From NCBI RefSeq assembly GCF_018128285.1, contig NZ_CP072380.1, positions 1 through 64,000 on the forward strand: a DNA stretch of 64,000 nucleotides. Reading direction: 5' to 3'. The position numbers and the translations under genes were made by a program. The DNA comes from Atopobium sp. oral taxon 416 (lineage in GTDB: Bacteria > Actinomycetota > Coriobacteriia > Coriobacteriales > Atopobiaceae). Positions 38,476-48,382 of this stretch are shown here, in pieces. Numbering within the stretch: position 1 is the first letter of the stretch; every line of letters starts with the position of its first letter. Under the pieces are notes generated by a model. That model was not told the origin of the DNA, did not search any database, and saw only the letters and a program-made list of their open reading frames with translations.

Positions 38476-41400
38476 TTATCTTCTCTTGTAGAGATTGATG
38501 CCACCTACGGCTGCCAGGCAGCTTCCAAGAAGGCCAACTGTCCAGGGGAAGTTCGCGATATCACCGGTATTGGGGATATTTGAGTGCTCTAAGAAGACAA
38601 TACTCTGTCCGGTATCGTGGATGTCCTCATGGCTTCCGACCGGTTTACCCTGATGGGTCAGTTTCTCAAAGACAACGATATGTTTGCCAGCGAGTGAGGT
38701 GGTATCACAGTTGATCGGGACCTCACAGGTCCCGTTTTCGTTCTCCGGGACAAACTCCTGGGTAAAGGTCATAACGTTACCGCCGGCATCCAACAGAGCA
38801 CCGCTGTCCTCCCCATCATCGCCGACCAGATGAAGCGTAGCGGTAAGGGTGTAGGTCTCATGGGGGATCAGTCCGGTATATTCCACGGTATCCACCAGAT
38901 GGCACTGGGAGCCTGCGCTCACCATATGGGAGTCGCTGTCCGCCTGAGTTGCTACCGTATGCAGTGACGAGAAGTGGACAGTCTGTCCCTCATCGTCAAT
39001 ATCCGTATGGATCGCAACTTCGGTACCATCCTGGGTCAGTTTCTCAAACGCGACGGTCTCGTGATAGGTCTCAGGGACGTTTTCAATCGTGAAAGTGATT
39101 TCCTGCTCCCCGTTTTCGGATTCCGGGACGAACTCGGCTGTTTGAGGTGCGACGCCGGAAAGAGGCTCACCGGTAGCTTTGTCCATCAAGGTACCTGTCA
39201 AAGTGTAGGTAGTACCCGGCGTCAGGTTTGAGTAGGTGACGGTATCTACCAATACCACAGTCTCCGTGCCGCGGGGAACGGTGTGCTCGCCCACTTCAGA
39301 AGTGAGTTCAGTATGGATACTTGGCCCATTCTCATTGTTTACGGTTCCTAGATGTACCTCAAAGTTGTCGCGTTTGATCGTAAGAGAAAGCGTGACGAGC
39401 TTCTTTCCGGCGTTGCTTTGGCAGGGGAGCTCCTCCACTGTGTAAGTGTCATAGGGGAGTGCACCGCGTTCGTCACTGATCGTGTTAGCATCTGTACCGT
39501 TGGATGAACCGAAGAACCATATCCCGGCTTCGCTGTCGAGCTTGTCGATATCGACAGTACCGTCTTCACCGACGGCTTGGTCGTTGGAGTTTGTCTTATT
39601 GGTATGGGAGAGTGCTCCGGCGGAGGTATCAAGTACGCCGTTCTCATCGGTGATTGCGATATGCCATTCTCCGGTGGTCTTTGAGGTGATCTTGAAAGGA
39701 ATCTTACTCATACGTTGCTGCGTGTTTGCATTCGCTTTGATGAGAGAAAGGTCTCCCCGGATGACGGCATCAGTGCACCCGGTATCTTCTTTCAGCTCCT
39801 CCATCTTGCCATTCGTTTTGATCGTGACGGTTTGCTTCCAATCGCTGTTGGTGAGATATCCTTTGCCGGCCTGCGACTCCTGGACAGTGTAGTGACCATA
39901 GGGAAGCGCATCCGCTTCGGTTTGGGCTCTTCCGGTCTTGTCCGCGGTGATGGTCAGAGCAACGGCGCCAGGCTCTACCTGTTTTCCTGCGACTTTAACA
40001 GCGTTGTTGGAGGTATTGATAATATCAAAGGTCGTACCCTCAAAGGTTGCAGCGCCCTTCGGCGTGTCCTTTGCGCTTTCGCTATCGAGTTTCTGCACTG
40101 CCAAGCCTCCATGGATAACGTGTTCAGGATAGTTGGCAGTCTGAAGGGCAATCACCCCATCTTTTGCCTGATCGGTCTGTACTGCGATAGCGGTACGCGG
40201 ATTCTCAGGTAAGAGATATCCTCCGGGAGCTTTGGTCTCCTCAATGGCTATCACTCCGAGTGGCACGACAACGGTGCCGTCCTTTAAGGTGTAGAAGTCG
40301 TCACCCTCTACCTTGTGTTCATTATCGAGTTTTATCATTCCACTGTCGTCGGTCTTCATGACCCAGGTTTTGGTCGCACTTTCAGGAAGATTGTTGGTGT
40401 CAGTGGTGCCTGCATAGAAGGAGATCTTGAACTGAGCATCATTCAGAGACGCATCGCCTTGGGGAGTCGCATCATTGGTCTGGTCATCCTTCTTTGCTAT
40501 GGCTATATCCGGTTTTCCATAGAGGGGCATATCGCTGACGGTGCAGTCTGCTGTATCGCTTGACTTGATCTCTACACTATGGACCGTCTCGTCCACTCCA
40601 TAACCGGCTGGCGCACTGATCTCTTTGACGTAATAGGTTCCTGTTCCGAGGTCAGAGACCGTAGCGGTACCATTTACATCCAGGGTGGCTCTGCTCACTT
40701 CCTGGGTTGCGCCTTCGTCGCTATAGATGCCGAAGACGGCCCCTCCCAGAGAATAGGCAGGGTTATCGGCGGTCAGCTGAGCATTCCCGCTGCTTTTCGT
40801 AATTTTCACTGAGCCGGTCGGCGCGATGGCAACGATACTCTGCTCAAAATTCGTGGGACAAACCCAGTACTTTGCCGCATGGTCCCACGGTCCGCTTTCC
40901 TTATCGTGCGTATGCGCTTCCTGCGCAAGCTGCCAGGCTGCCTGGGCTTCCTCAGTGGAGCAGTCAGCGGTCATATGCTTTTTGGGTATTGTGCGGTCCT
41001 GTTTCATGTCGCCCTGATACATCCAGATAGCGGCCTGAGAGATATGGATTGCTGATCTCTGAGGGTATTCCTTGTCTCCGAAGGTTGAGGTATGCGGATA
41101 GACGTGGTAGAGCAACCAGGCAAAGCCATGGGGATCGCCCCGCAATGTCTGCTCATCCATATCGGAAATCCAGTGCCATTCTTTAAAAGTTCCCGCTGGA
41201 ACATTACATTCTGCCTGAGCGCAATAGCCCCGGGATCCATCGCTACCCCTAATGTCGCTGAGCAGTGAACCTGGGTCCCAGGTCCATTTCACTTGGCCTT
41301 CCTCTGCATAGGCCGTCTGTTGGAACACGACCAGTGAGAGCACCGCAGCGATCAGGATCAGGATGATACCTGCACGTCGCATTCCCTGTGATCGGTTCAA

Positions 41401-41514
41401 AGAGCCATTCTTCGTGTGATACCCTCGTTTGAGGGCCGCGAGATCCCGCGGCGGTGAATAACGGTAATGCTTGCACCGATAGGGCTGTGCATAAGCATGT
41501 CCTTGTTGGCCCAT
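38476..41514 (-). CDS. Sortase-anchored adhesin with thioester, SpaA/Cna-B and VaFE repeats
   Basis: The 1,012-residue protein has a long signal (hydrophobic core ~49-65, likely cut after AYA at 70). A thioester domain follows, with Cys98 in GYCAQ and Gln160 in ISQAAIW as the probable cross-linked pair. Four to five SpaA/Cna-B-like modules follow, with E-box-like ends (YYVKEISAPAGY, IAIEETKAPGGYLL, YTVQESQAGKGYL). Two VaFE repeats then occur (HETVAFEKLTQDGT, KHIVVFEKLTHQGK). The C-terminus is IPNTG, a hydrophobic span and KRR, a sortase signal. AAGGAGG lies six bases before the ATG. It likely binds host surfaces through the thioester; no sortase gene is in the window. Confidence 0.9.
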   Translation of the reverse strand: MGQQGHAYAQPYRCKHYRYSPPRDLAALKRGYHTKNGSLNRSQGMRRAGIILILIAAVLSLVVFQQTAYAEEGQVKWTWDPGSLLSDIRGSDGSRGYCAQAECNVPAGTFKEWHWISDMDEQTLRGDPHGFAWLLYHVYPHTSTFGDKEYPQRSAIHISQAAIWMYQGDMKQDRTIPKKHMTADCSTEEAQAAWQLAQEAHTHDKESGPWDHAAKYWVCPTNFEQSIVAIAPTGSVKITKSSGNAQLTADNPAYSLGGAVFGIYSDEGATQEVSRATLDVNGTATVSDLGTGTYYVKEISAPAGYGVDETVHSVEIKSSDTADCTVSDMPLYGKPDIAIAKKDDQTNDATPQGDASLNDAQFKISFYAGTTDTNNLPESATKTWVMKTDDSGMIKLDNEHKVEGDDFYTLKDGTVVVPLGVIAIEETKAPGGYLLPENPRTAIAVQTDQAKDGVIALQTANYPEHVIHGGLAVQKLDSESAKDTPKGAATFEGTTFDIINTSNNAVKVAGKQVEPGAVALTITADKTGRAQTEADALPYGHYTVQESQAGKGYLTNSDWKQTVTIKTNGKMEELKEDTGCTDAVIRGDLSLIKANANTQQRMSKIPFKITSKTTGEWHIAITDENGVLDTSAGALSHTNKTNSNDQAVGEDGTVDIDKLDSEAGIWFFGSSNGTDANTISDERGALPYDTYTVEELPCQSNAGKKLVTLSLTIKRDNFEVHLGTVNNENGPSIHTELTSEVGEHTVPRGTETVVLVDTVTYSNLTPGTTYTLTGTLMDKATGEPLSGVAPQTAEFVPESENGEQEITFTIENVPETYHETVAFEKLTQDGTEVAIHTDIDDEGQTVHFSSLHTVATQADSDSHMVSAGSQCHLVDTVEYTGLIPHETYTLTATLHLVGDDGEDSGALLDAGGNVMTFTQEFVPENENGTCEVPINCDTTSLAGKHIVVFEKLTHQGKPVGSHEDIHDTGQSIVFLEHSNIPNTGDIANFPWTVGLLGSCLAAVGGINLYKRR

Positions 41515-42762
41515 GGTTTACCTCCTTGTGACAGGTTTGGACAGGGAGGTGAAGCATAGAAAACAGATCTGACTGACCTGGATACGCGAAAAGCCAACAA
41601 TATGACAGATATCGCTCTTGAGTGTGCTCTTACGGATAGGGCTGTGTGAAGGGCTGATGCACTAGACACAACAATTCGGATTGCTAGGTATGCTGCTCGG
41701 GCCTGGGGACGACCTTCAGACCCGTCTTCATCTTCGAGAAGAGCTTGAGCCGCTTCTTCTTGCAGTTGAGCGCCTCCCATTTCCCGAAGCGCCTGCATGC
41801 CTTGACCATCCTGGCATCGAGCAGGATGTCGCCGACAGATATCCCCTGCCCCGATGCCTGCGCGGCGTCAGAGACCTCCCGCATGATGAGGGCGCTCACG
41901 AGCAGGATGAACGCCAGTCCCTGCTTGTGGCAGTAGTCCTGCTGGCCGAGGGCAACCGCCCCCTGGCCGTTCTTGAAGTAGTCGAAGAGAGTCTCGATGG
42001 ACCAGCGCCTCTTGTAGAGCGCCCATATGTCCTGGGCAGAGCGTTTGGCCCCGAGGCTCGTCTGCAGCACGGTTGTGCCCATGTAGGGCAGCATCGCATC
42101 GAGCTTCTCCTTGCGTGTATCCGGACGTGCCCATCTCCATGTGCCTGAGGTAGCTCTCCTGGATCTGCGCCTGTTGTAAGAGGCCGCAAAAGTGGAGCAC
42201 GCGCCTGCCTGCAAGGGTGTCGTCGCGCCACTCGACGACGCACGCCTTCCTGTAGCGCGTCCAGACGAAGCGCCCCTGGGAGCCCTCCTGCGCCTCGAGG
42301 GCGACCGATGCCCTGCAGCGCCTGTCGCTTTTGGGGAGCGGGATCACGTACTGGTTGGCTGTCCGACGTGAAGAGGGCCAGGTTCTCCTCGCTGAGAAAG
42401 CCCTTATCCGCGAGGAAGAGCATGCCCGCAAGATGTGCCTGCCAAAAGAGCTCCCTCACAAAGACGGCGTCTGTATCCCCTCCCTCGTACATGCGCGACA
42501 GCAGCGCTATGCCGCTGCGCACGTCGTAGGCCATAAGCATGCTAACCTGCGGCTCACCGAGCTTTTAGAGCCTGTACCCCTTCTCGCTAAGCGAGTTGGC
42601 GCAGGAGTGCGAGCCTATCACGTGGCCGTCTGTGGCCACCTCCCCCGAGCATGAGTCGACAAGGTCCTGCTCGAAGGAGATGAGCGGCCCCTGCCTCCTA
42701 CCGAGGTCCCCGTAGAGGCCGGCGAGCGCATCGTATCCCATCTTCAGCCCGGGCATCCTGTT

Positions 42763-44436
42763 ATGAAGTGACCGTTGTCAAGAGGCAATTTCAGGAAATT
42801 TCCCCCCTGTCTAGCCACATTTGTGTTTCTCTGACAGCATCTGGAAAGAGCTCTGATTTAACAGTTCCCGGCATGTGGCCACTCTGTTATACGTGGATTG
42901 GCTACCAACAGACTAATGGTTTTGCCGTGAGCCCTGCGATCTAAAAGCGTGGATTTCTGTTTCCAGTGCCAACATAGGATGGACGCGGATGGCTTAAACC
43001 TTACAGTGATCACAGCTCCTTCCAGATGCTGTCAGGTATTTACTTTGTCTATTACTGCATAAATCCGCAGATTCCTGTGGATTTATGCCTTGGCTGCCCA
43101 TAGACATCATGGACAGATAGCTGTCACAGGACTTGCCGCGTAAGCGGTGCGTAGCACCCTTGACAGACAAATGGACCAGATGTTACTCATGCTGCCTTCT
43201 TTTAGGCTTCTCTGAAAGCGATAGTGCCTGTCATCATTGCCCATATAAAGCAGGCAAGTTCCCTGGCAGCCGCAGCAACCGCTACATTTCTTTTTTTCCC
43301 ATGGCGGATCATGCGGTAATACTTGCTTTGAAGTCTTGTGTTTGCTCTGTCAGCATATGCAATGACATCAGCTGTATTCCCGTCCTGCCTGCAGCGCAGT
43401 TCCTTGGATTTATGTCCGATCTGTCCCTTGCAGATTCCTTTTGCCCCTTCAATGAGAAGCGTACGAAGATGACTGTTGCCAGCTTTTGAAATTCCGCTAC
43501 GTTGGATCTTTGTTCCACTGGAAGATTCTCCCGGCGCAAGCCCGAGGAATGCAGCGTAGGTATTGCCTTTGGCAAAACGACTGAAATCGCCGGTTTCTAC
43601 AATCAGTGAAGGTGCCGTATGAGTCTTTATACCGAGAAGACAGCCAAGCTTTTTGACACTTTCCTTGTAATCATCATCGCCAGCAAGTTCCTCGATCCGT
43701 TTGTCGAAGCGTTCGATCTTTGATGAGTGTTCCTTATAGGATGCCAGATACTCGTCGAGGGTCTTACGCAGCAGATCATCCAGTTCCAAGTGTCTTCAGC
43801 TAGCTCCAGTGCTTGATTGTCCATTTGTTGCCATCATAGAAAAAGCCATGATACAGGCAGAAAGCATTGATCTGCTGTTTGATCTTCTTGAGTGCCAGTT
43901 TGTGGTCATCCCTCATACGAAGATATTCTTCTACAGAGTCATCCTTATCGGTGGGAACATGAACCGCATGATATCCGCCATAGCAAAGACACTGAGCGAT
44001 CATGTTGGCATCACGTGCATCCGTCTTCACCCGCTTGCCCTGAGGGGCTAGCATTGTGCTCGGCGCAAGAATGACGCATTTTACACCGGCGTTCGTTAGC
44101 TGATGGTATAAGGAGTATCCAAGACATCCGGCTTCGTAGCCGCATTCAACAGAATAAGTATCGGTAAGGCCAAGTTTCTTTTTAAGGTTCTCAATAAATT
44201 GGAGAACGTTTTTATAATCAGGGGGTACCTGGATGTTGGCGAAGACCCTGTCCTCTGCCCCAACCACAGGCTCCATTGCACACAAAGTGTAATTCGAACT
44301 ATGGACATCCATTGCGATTTTGAGTACTCTATTCATTAGTGATCTGCTTTTGTATGTGGTAAACCAGCTTACTTTATGTTAAACACCTATCGTATAGCGG
44401 CAAATCCACGTTGCTACTAATGTGAGGTCACTTCAT
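42763..44436 (-). mobile_element. IS110-family element inserted in the IS4-type gene
   Basis: ATGAAGTGACC (42763-42773) and GGTCACTTCAT (44426-44436) are exact inverted 11-mers at the apparent edges, like the subterminal repeats of the IS1111 group. The transposase lies between them on the minus strand, with about 430 bases of non-coding sequence after it. Confidence 0.75.
43202..44336 (-). pseudogene. IS110-family transposase with one stop and one frameshift
   Basis: The N-terminal frame (44336-43800, 178 codons) has the DEDD-type start KIAMDVHSSNYTLCAME and VKTDARDANMIAQCL. It stops with TAG after TIKHWS. An extra base a little further on puts the C-terminal frame (43789-43202) out of register. 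That half has LGIKTHTAPSL and SGTKIQRSGISKAGNSHLR, the IS110 C-terminal serine region. Correcting the base and the stop would give a full-length product of about 375 residues. Confidence 0.85.
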
Positions 44437-45101
44437 ATTATCTAAAGCGAGAGCACGCTCATCTCGTAGAGCCTCGCGAGCGCCCCCATGCGCTGGAAGC
44501 CCTCGACGAAGTGGATGAGGGCGCAGGCATATATCCTGTCGGCATCGGCACGCGCGAAATGCTTCCTGAGCAGGGTAAGGGTCCCCTGTAAGCAGGCAAG
44601 CGCAACTGCATACTGGCCGAACTCGACGCAGGCAAGCTCGCTGTTTGCGACCTTCGTCTCCGCATTGCTGAGGTAGCCCTCCGCCTCGGTGATCCTGCCG
44701 ATGCAGCGGCCCATCTTTGTCCTGCGTCTTTTGCCCTCTCGTATGCTTCAGTACTCGCAGACACAGTAGTGGCTCGATATCGCCTTGACCATGGTGCCCT
44801 TCGGCTTCATCGCGCGGATCTTTACCGGCACGGAGTACCTTCCCATGGAGCCTTACAGCATATCTAACACCATAGCTATATCACAGCGGCGGAAAGGCAG
44901 GAAACCAAGACAGGAAGAGGGAGGAATGCCTGGCAAATGGGGCATTCCTCTCTCGATGCAAACGCATGTGCTATATGCTGTTACCTAAGAATCCGGATTG
45001 TTGTGTCTAGAGATAGGAATTTAGCCTAAGGGAGAGGCCCCGACAGGGACGCTTGGGCAAGACTATTTATCAAAAGATCCGAGAATCCAGTGGGGTTAAG
45101 G

Positions 45102-45107
45102 TATAAT
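45102..45107 (+). promoter_or_regulatory. -10 box of the tRNA-Gly gene
   Basis: GGTATAATG lies 12 bases upstream of the tRNA. The other two tRNA genes in the window have GGTATACAAT at a similar distance. The -35 box is not clear. Confidence 0.55.
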
Positions 45108-45118
45108 GAAATCTCCTC

Positions 45119-45192
45119 GCGGGCGTAATTCAATGGCAGAATGCCAGCTTCCCAAGCTGATCATGCGGGTTCGATTCCCGTCGCCCGCTCCA
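45119..45192 (+). tRNA. tRNA-Gly (CCC)
   Basis: The acceptor arm GCGGGCG pairs with CGCCCGC, the anticodon loop is TTCCCAA (anticodon CCC), the T loop contains GGTTCGATTCC, and CCA is encoded at 45190-45192. Confidence 0.93.
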
Positions 45193-45245
45193 GAGTGTGA
45201 TTGTGGGCCCGTACTCAGGGTTTTCTCTAAGGGTGGAAGTTTCTC

Positions 45246-45749
45246 ATGCCACGTATGCTTGTAAATCTCGGTAAGGATTTCGTTGAAAATACGGAATCCT
45301 GGATTGATGGGCAAGGCATACTTCAACTTCCTAAAAATGTTTCCTCACAGCAGCTTCTGAACCTTACCGAAGAGATCTGTCGCGATGATCTGACCTATTT
45401 TGAAGCCGCAGAAACGCTCATTTGGGATGTTGCCCGCCACGAAGGTTTCATTATCCCTGAATATCCGCTGGCAGGAAACTCCGAAGTCAAAGCCTTTCTG
45501 AAAGAGCATGGCGTCCAGGACGTTGCAGAGTGGTACCAGATGCGGGGTATCCTGCGCTCCACCTACGACCAGTTTTGGGAGAGCTCGGCGCTTATGGCGA
45601 GGAATAGAACCTTCTGGAGAAAAGCCATTGTATTTCCAAAAGCCGATATGGATGATCCAAATCGGATAGCGAGAGATCTGTGTGAAGCGTGCACCTTCTG
45701 TATGGGTACACAAACTGGCGAACAGGATCCTCGTCTTTTTGCAATCTAA
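45246..45749 (+). CDS. Conserved-looking protein of unknown function
   Basis: This 167-residue acidic protein has no signal or membrane segment. Distinct stretches are KDFVENTESWIDGQGILQLP, FEAAETLIWDVARHEGFIIP, MARNRTFWRKAIVFPKADM and DLCEACTFCMGTQTGEQDP, the last with three cysteines in CEACTFC spacing that could bind a metal. I do not recognise the family. The ATG follows GGTGGAAG. It lies between a tRNA gene and a decayed aminopeptidase; the ends of the reading frame look natural. Confidence 0.65.
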   Translation: MPRMLVNLGKDFVENTESWIDGQGILQLPKNVSSQQLLNLTEEICRDDLTYFEAAETLIWDVARHEGFIIPEYPLAGNSEVKAFLKEHGVQDVAEWYQMRGILRSTYDQFWESSALMARNRTFWRKAIVFPKADMDDPNRIARDLCEACTFCMGTQTGEQDPRLFAI

Positions 45750-45839
45750 CACCTTATATCTTTGGATGGAAGAGAGAACTCCATATCGTTTCTCGTGACG
45801 CGTGGGGAATGTACAGCAGGCCTCAAGGTACTGTGACCC

Positions 45840-47063
45840 CATGTACAGAAATACGCAAAGCTGCTTGTGCTGCAAGGTATCACCCTAGAACCGGGGCAGG
45901 AGCTCGTCCTTGAGCGCCCGATTGAGCGTGTGGACTTCGCACGGGAGATCGTAAACGTCGCCTATGCAAGCGGTGCCTCCCACGTGACCGCGTTGTGGCA
46001 CGATGATTCGATTGAGCAGATGGCCTATCAGAACGAGCCATTGGCAAACTTTGAGAACCCTCCGGAGTAGAGGAAAGTCCAACTCAACTCACTTGCCGAG
46101 CAGGGATCGGGCTTCCTCTCCATCGAGGGACAGGATCCAGAGATCTTCAAGGGCATCGATACTGCAGAGTCGGCCGTTGCTGCCTGCAGCTCCCGCATGC
46201 GGCTCAAGGCCTTCCACGAGGGCATGAGCTTTTGGCGCAGTACTTAGTGTATTGTCGCCGCTCCGATCAGATCCTGAGCCCAGCGCGTTTCCTCCCCGTG
46301 TAGCGCCGACGGGGTACTCTCTCGCCTTTGGGTGGCCATCCTTGAAGTTTTTCGGGCCGATGGGGAAGACTCCGAAGAGGGTTGGGAGACCTCACAACGC
46401 CGCGTTTGAGAAGAACCTGCATTTCCTCAATTTGTATCACTTTGACCGTATTTACTATCAGTTCTCAAATGGCACTGACCTTCTCCTCAGTATGATCGAG
46501 CATCACATTTGGGGAGGTGGGGCTGCCTGCATGGTCTCCAGTAGAGCCTATTTTCCCCACATCCTCACAGAGGAGGCCTTCCCCTTATCTGACCGTATGC
46601 GCGCCGGCGGAATTGGACATGCAACGTTGTCACTGGTCCGCGATAGCTCGATGGCTCGAGATTTCTGGTTTCGCTTCAAAGACGGTAAAGGGTTGTGAAC
46701 TTCGGCGAGACGACCGGCAGAGACGTCCTTGGCCACATCCTTGAGACCGATGAAAATGCGCGTCGGTTGGGGGAGTGTGTCCTGATCTGCGAGGATACCC
46801 CGATTCATGAAAAGGGAATCCTCTTCTACGATACACTGTACGATGAGATCGCGAGTTGCCGCCTGGCCTTGGGTGCCGGTTTCCCCGACTGCTTCGAAAG
46901 CAGCTACGATATGAGCCCAGAGAGCCTGATCAAAGCCGACATGAACCAGAGTCACACGCATGTGGACTTCATGATCAGAAGCGATGACCTCAAGATTGAC
47001 GGCATCACCAAGCAGGGTGATGTGGCTCCAATTTTTGTGGATGGACAGTGGATCTGGGAGTAA
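45840..47063 (+). pseudogene. M29-family aminopeptidase, decayed
   Basis: In successive frames the sequence reads YAKLLVLQGITLEPGQELVL, ASHVTALWHDD, LAEQGSGFLSIEGQDPEIFK, RLKAFHEGMSFWR, HNAAFEKNLHFLN, ARDFWFRFKDGK, then FGETTGRDVLGHILETDENA, IHEKGILFYDTLYDE, MNQSHTHVDFMI and FVDGQWIWE. These are the successive blocks of a thermophilic-type (M29) metallo-aminopeptidase. Stops after NPPE and WRST and several frame changes split it into at least four parts. Confidence 0.85.
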
Positions 47064-47075
47064 CGCGTGTTTTGG

Positions 47076-47083
47076 TATACAAT
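47076..47083 (+). promoter_or_regulatory. -10 region of tRNA-Lys
   Basis: TATACAAT preceded by GG, 28 bases before the tRNA. The same octamer occurs before tRNA-Arg at 58375-58382. Confidence 0.5.
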
Positions 47084-47111
47084 GAGTGAGCGTCAAAAGG
47101 CGTCGATACTT

Positions 47112-47187
47112 GCGCCGTTAGCTCAGTTGGCAGAGCAGGGGACTTTTAATCCCAAGGTCTAGGGTTCAAATCCCTAACGGCGCACCA
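47112..47187 (+). tRNA. tRNA-Lys (TTT)
   Basis: The acceptor arm GCGCCGT pairs with ACGGCGC, the anticodon loop is CTTTTAA (anticodon TTT), and CCA is encoded at 47185-47187. Confidence 0.95.
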
Positions 47188-47197
47188 GAAAAACAGG

Positions 47198-47235
47198 AGG
47201 CAGACCAGGGATGTAGTGTTCCGGTCTGCTTTTTT
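47198..47235 (+). terminator. Terminator after tRNA-Lys
   Basis: GCAGACC (47200-47206) pairs with GGTCTGC (47223-47229), followed by TTTTTT. Confidence 0.78.
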
Positions 47236-47247
47236 AGAGGAACCATT

Positions 47248-48057
47248 ATGAGCGATACAGATGACCGTGCTTCGAAGCAGCTGAACCAAACAGCTCCGCA
47301 CCGCTTTAAACGCGAAACAACGACAGTCAGACGTCCGTATACCGCACCTGAGCAGGTACAATCTCCCTTACCGATCGATTATCAGGACCCTAAAGTCTCT
47401 GCCAGCGCCAGGCACCAGCACCATCACTATGTCCTGTTTACCGTCTTGGCCCTACTGCTCATCGCAATCCTGGTCATTGGTTTCGGTGTGTTCCAAACAG
47501 CTAACCGTATCAGCGATATCATGAGCAAACAAAGAGATGAAGCGGCAGAGCTTCAGAGCAATATCAGAAATTCCAATTTTGACGAAGCCTACAATAATCT
47601 GGTTAGTTTGAGTAACGATACTGATTCCCTGAGGCAAGAGACCCAAGGATGGGTGTGGCGCTTTGGCGCTGCGCTTCCCGGAATCGGCAGCGATGTCACA
47701 ACAGCGCAGACGATTTTAAGTTCTGAAAATGAGCTCTTCGAAAATGGGATCCAGCCCATCATCGATGAGTATCCGCAGCTCAAACAGTCTCTCCAAGATG
47801 GAACAACCAGCTACAGCGATCTGGCGGCCGTCGGGGCACAGATTGATGGTGTGCACGCTGAGGTGGAAAATATTATCAACGAGATACAGGCGACACCCTC
47901 TGCGCATATTTCATTTCTGAATACTGCGAAAGATGCGGCTATTCAGCAATATCAGCTGCTTGATCGATATCTCTCATCTGCGGACCAAATCTTTGCGAAC
48001 GGATTCCAAAATTCAAATCTACAGAGCCTCCTGTCTGCAACAGGTAACAGTATTTAA
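47248..48057 (+). CDS. Membrane protein resembling the N-terminal half of DUF4012 proteins
   Basis: The 269-residue product has a basic cytoplasmic start, one membrane helix near residues 60-83 (YVLFTVLALLLIAILVIGFG), and an outer region of helices containing GWVWRFGAALPGIGSDV, which resembles the segment before the DUF4012 core. The usual NNAELRxTGGF block of that core is absent. It may be a shortened but functional form or a truncated remnant. It follows the tRNA-Lys terminator and is followed by its own strong terminator. Confidence 0.6.
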   Translation: MSDTDDRASKQLNQTAPHRFKRETTTVRRPYTAPEQVQSPLPIDYQDPKVSASARHQHHHYVLFTVLALLLIAILVIGFGVFQTANRISDIMSKQRDEAAELQSNIRNSNFDEAYNNLVSLSNDTDSLRQETQGWVWRFGAALPGIGSDVTTAQTILSSENELFENGIQPIIDEYPQLKQSLQDGTTSYSDLAAVGAQIDGVHAEVENIINEIQATPSAHISFLNTAKDAAIQQYQLLDRYLSSADQIFANGFQNSNLQSLLSATGNSI

Positions 48058-48110
48058 AGAGACTGGGACTCTTGTCACAGCGGACGCATCGCGCCAGGCC
48101 TGAATCTTCG

Positions 48111-48143
48111 ATGCTATGCACACATGCATGTGTAAGCATTTTT
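48111..48143 (+). terminator. Terminator after the DUF4012-like gene
   Basis: ATGCT pairs with AGCAT around an inner palindrome ACACATGCATGTGT, followed by TTTTT. Confidence 0.75.
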
Positions 48144-48296
48144 GGATCATTTGTTTCAATACCGTATAGATTTCGGCCTTTTTGTAGCCAGACCTTCAAA
48201 GTCTCCTATAGTTCAAACTATGTGAACTGCACTACCAGTGCAAGCTGCAGCCGCGGATAATAGGGTCCGCGCCACTCGCTTAGAGGAGGCACGCTA

Positions 48297-48377
48297 ATGA
48301 AGCGTATGTTCATGTATAGGATGGCGACTCGATCTCTTGCTGTGATAGAGTGCCACGCACGACGAACCACTCAATAG
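48297..48377 (+). CDS. Arg-containing leader peptide of argG (26 residues)
   Basis: ATG at 48297 has AGAGGAGG seven bases upstream, a better site than most genes here. The peptide MKRMFMYRMATRSLAVIECH ends ARRTTQ and contains five arginines, two of them adjacent near the end. The stop codon lies inside a 7-bp hairpin (48365-48382). It precedes argG by 137 bases. Leader peptides rich in the end-product amino acid are known to control biosynthetic genes by ribosome stalling. The link to arginine is an inference. Confidence 0.55.
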   Translation: MKRMFMYRMATRSLAVIECHARRTTQ

Positions 48378-48382
48378 TGGTT
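48365..48382 (+). promoter_or_regulatory. Hairpin overlapping the leader-peptide stop codon
   Basis: AACCACT and AGTGGTT form a perfect 7-bp stem with loop CAAT; the TAG stop of the leader lies in the loop and 3' arm. No clear U-tract follows directly, so it may be an anti-terminator or pause hairpin rather than a terminator. Confidence 0.5.

Larger units (their letters stand above)
41690..44790 (-). pseudogene. IS4/IS1634-type transposase, broken and split
   Basis: On the minus strand the start reads MVKAISSHYCVCEY then TGA, and continues with KRRRTKMGRCIGRITEAEG, LALIHFVEGFQ-like and YEMSVLSL up to the IS110 at 44436. The frame resumes after 42763 with PGLKMGYDALAGLYGD, SCANSLSEKGYRL, LMAYDVRSGIALLSRMYEGG, LADKGFLSEENL, then after frame changes YKRRWSIETLFDYFK and ALNCKKKRLKLFSKM. 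At least two stops and several shifts are present. Confidence 0.75.
41666..45006 (-). mobile_element. IS4/IS1634-type element interrupted by an IS110 element
   Basis: The outer ends are inverted repeats beginning ACACAACAATTCGGATT on the left and ending AATCCGGATTGTTGTGT on the right (one mismatch). CTAG flanks both ends and may be a 4-bp target duplication or part of the repeat. Removing the IS110 (about 1,674 bp) leaves an element of about 1.67 kb. Its transposase is broken. It lies 150 bases upstream of the adhesin gene. Confidence 0.75.
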
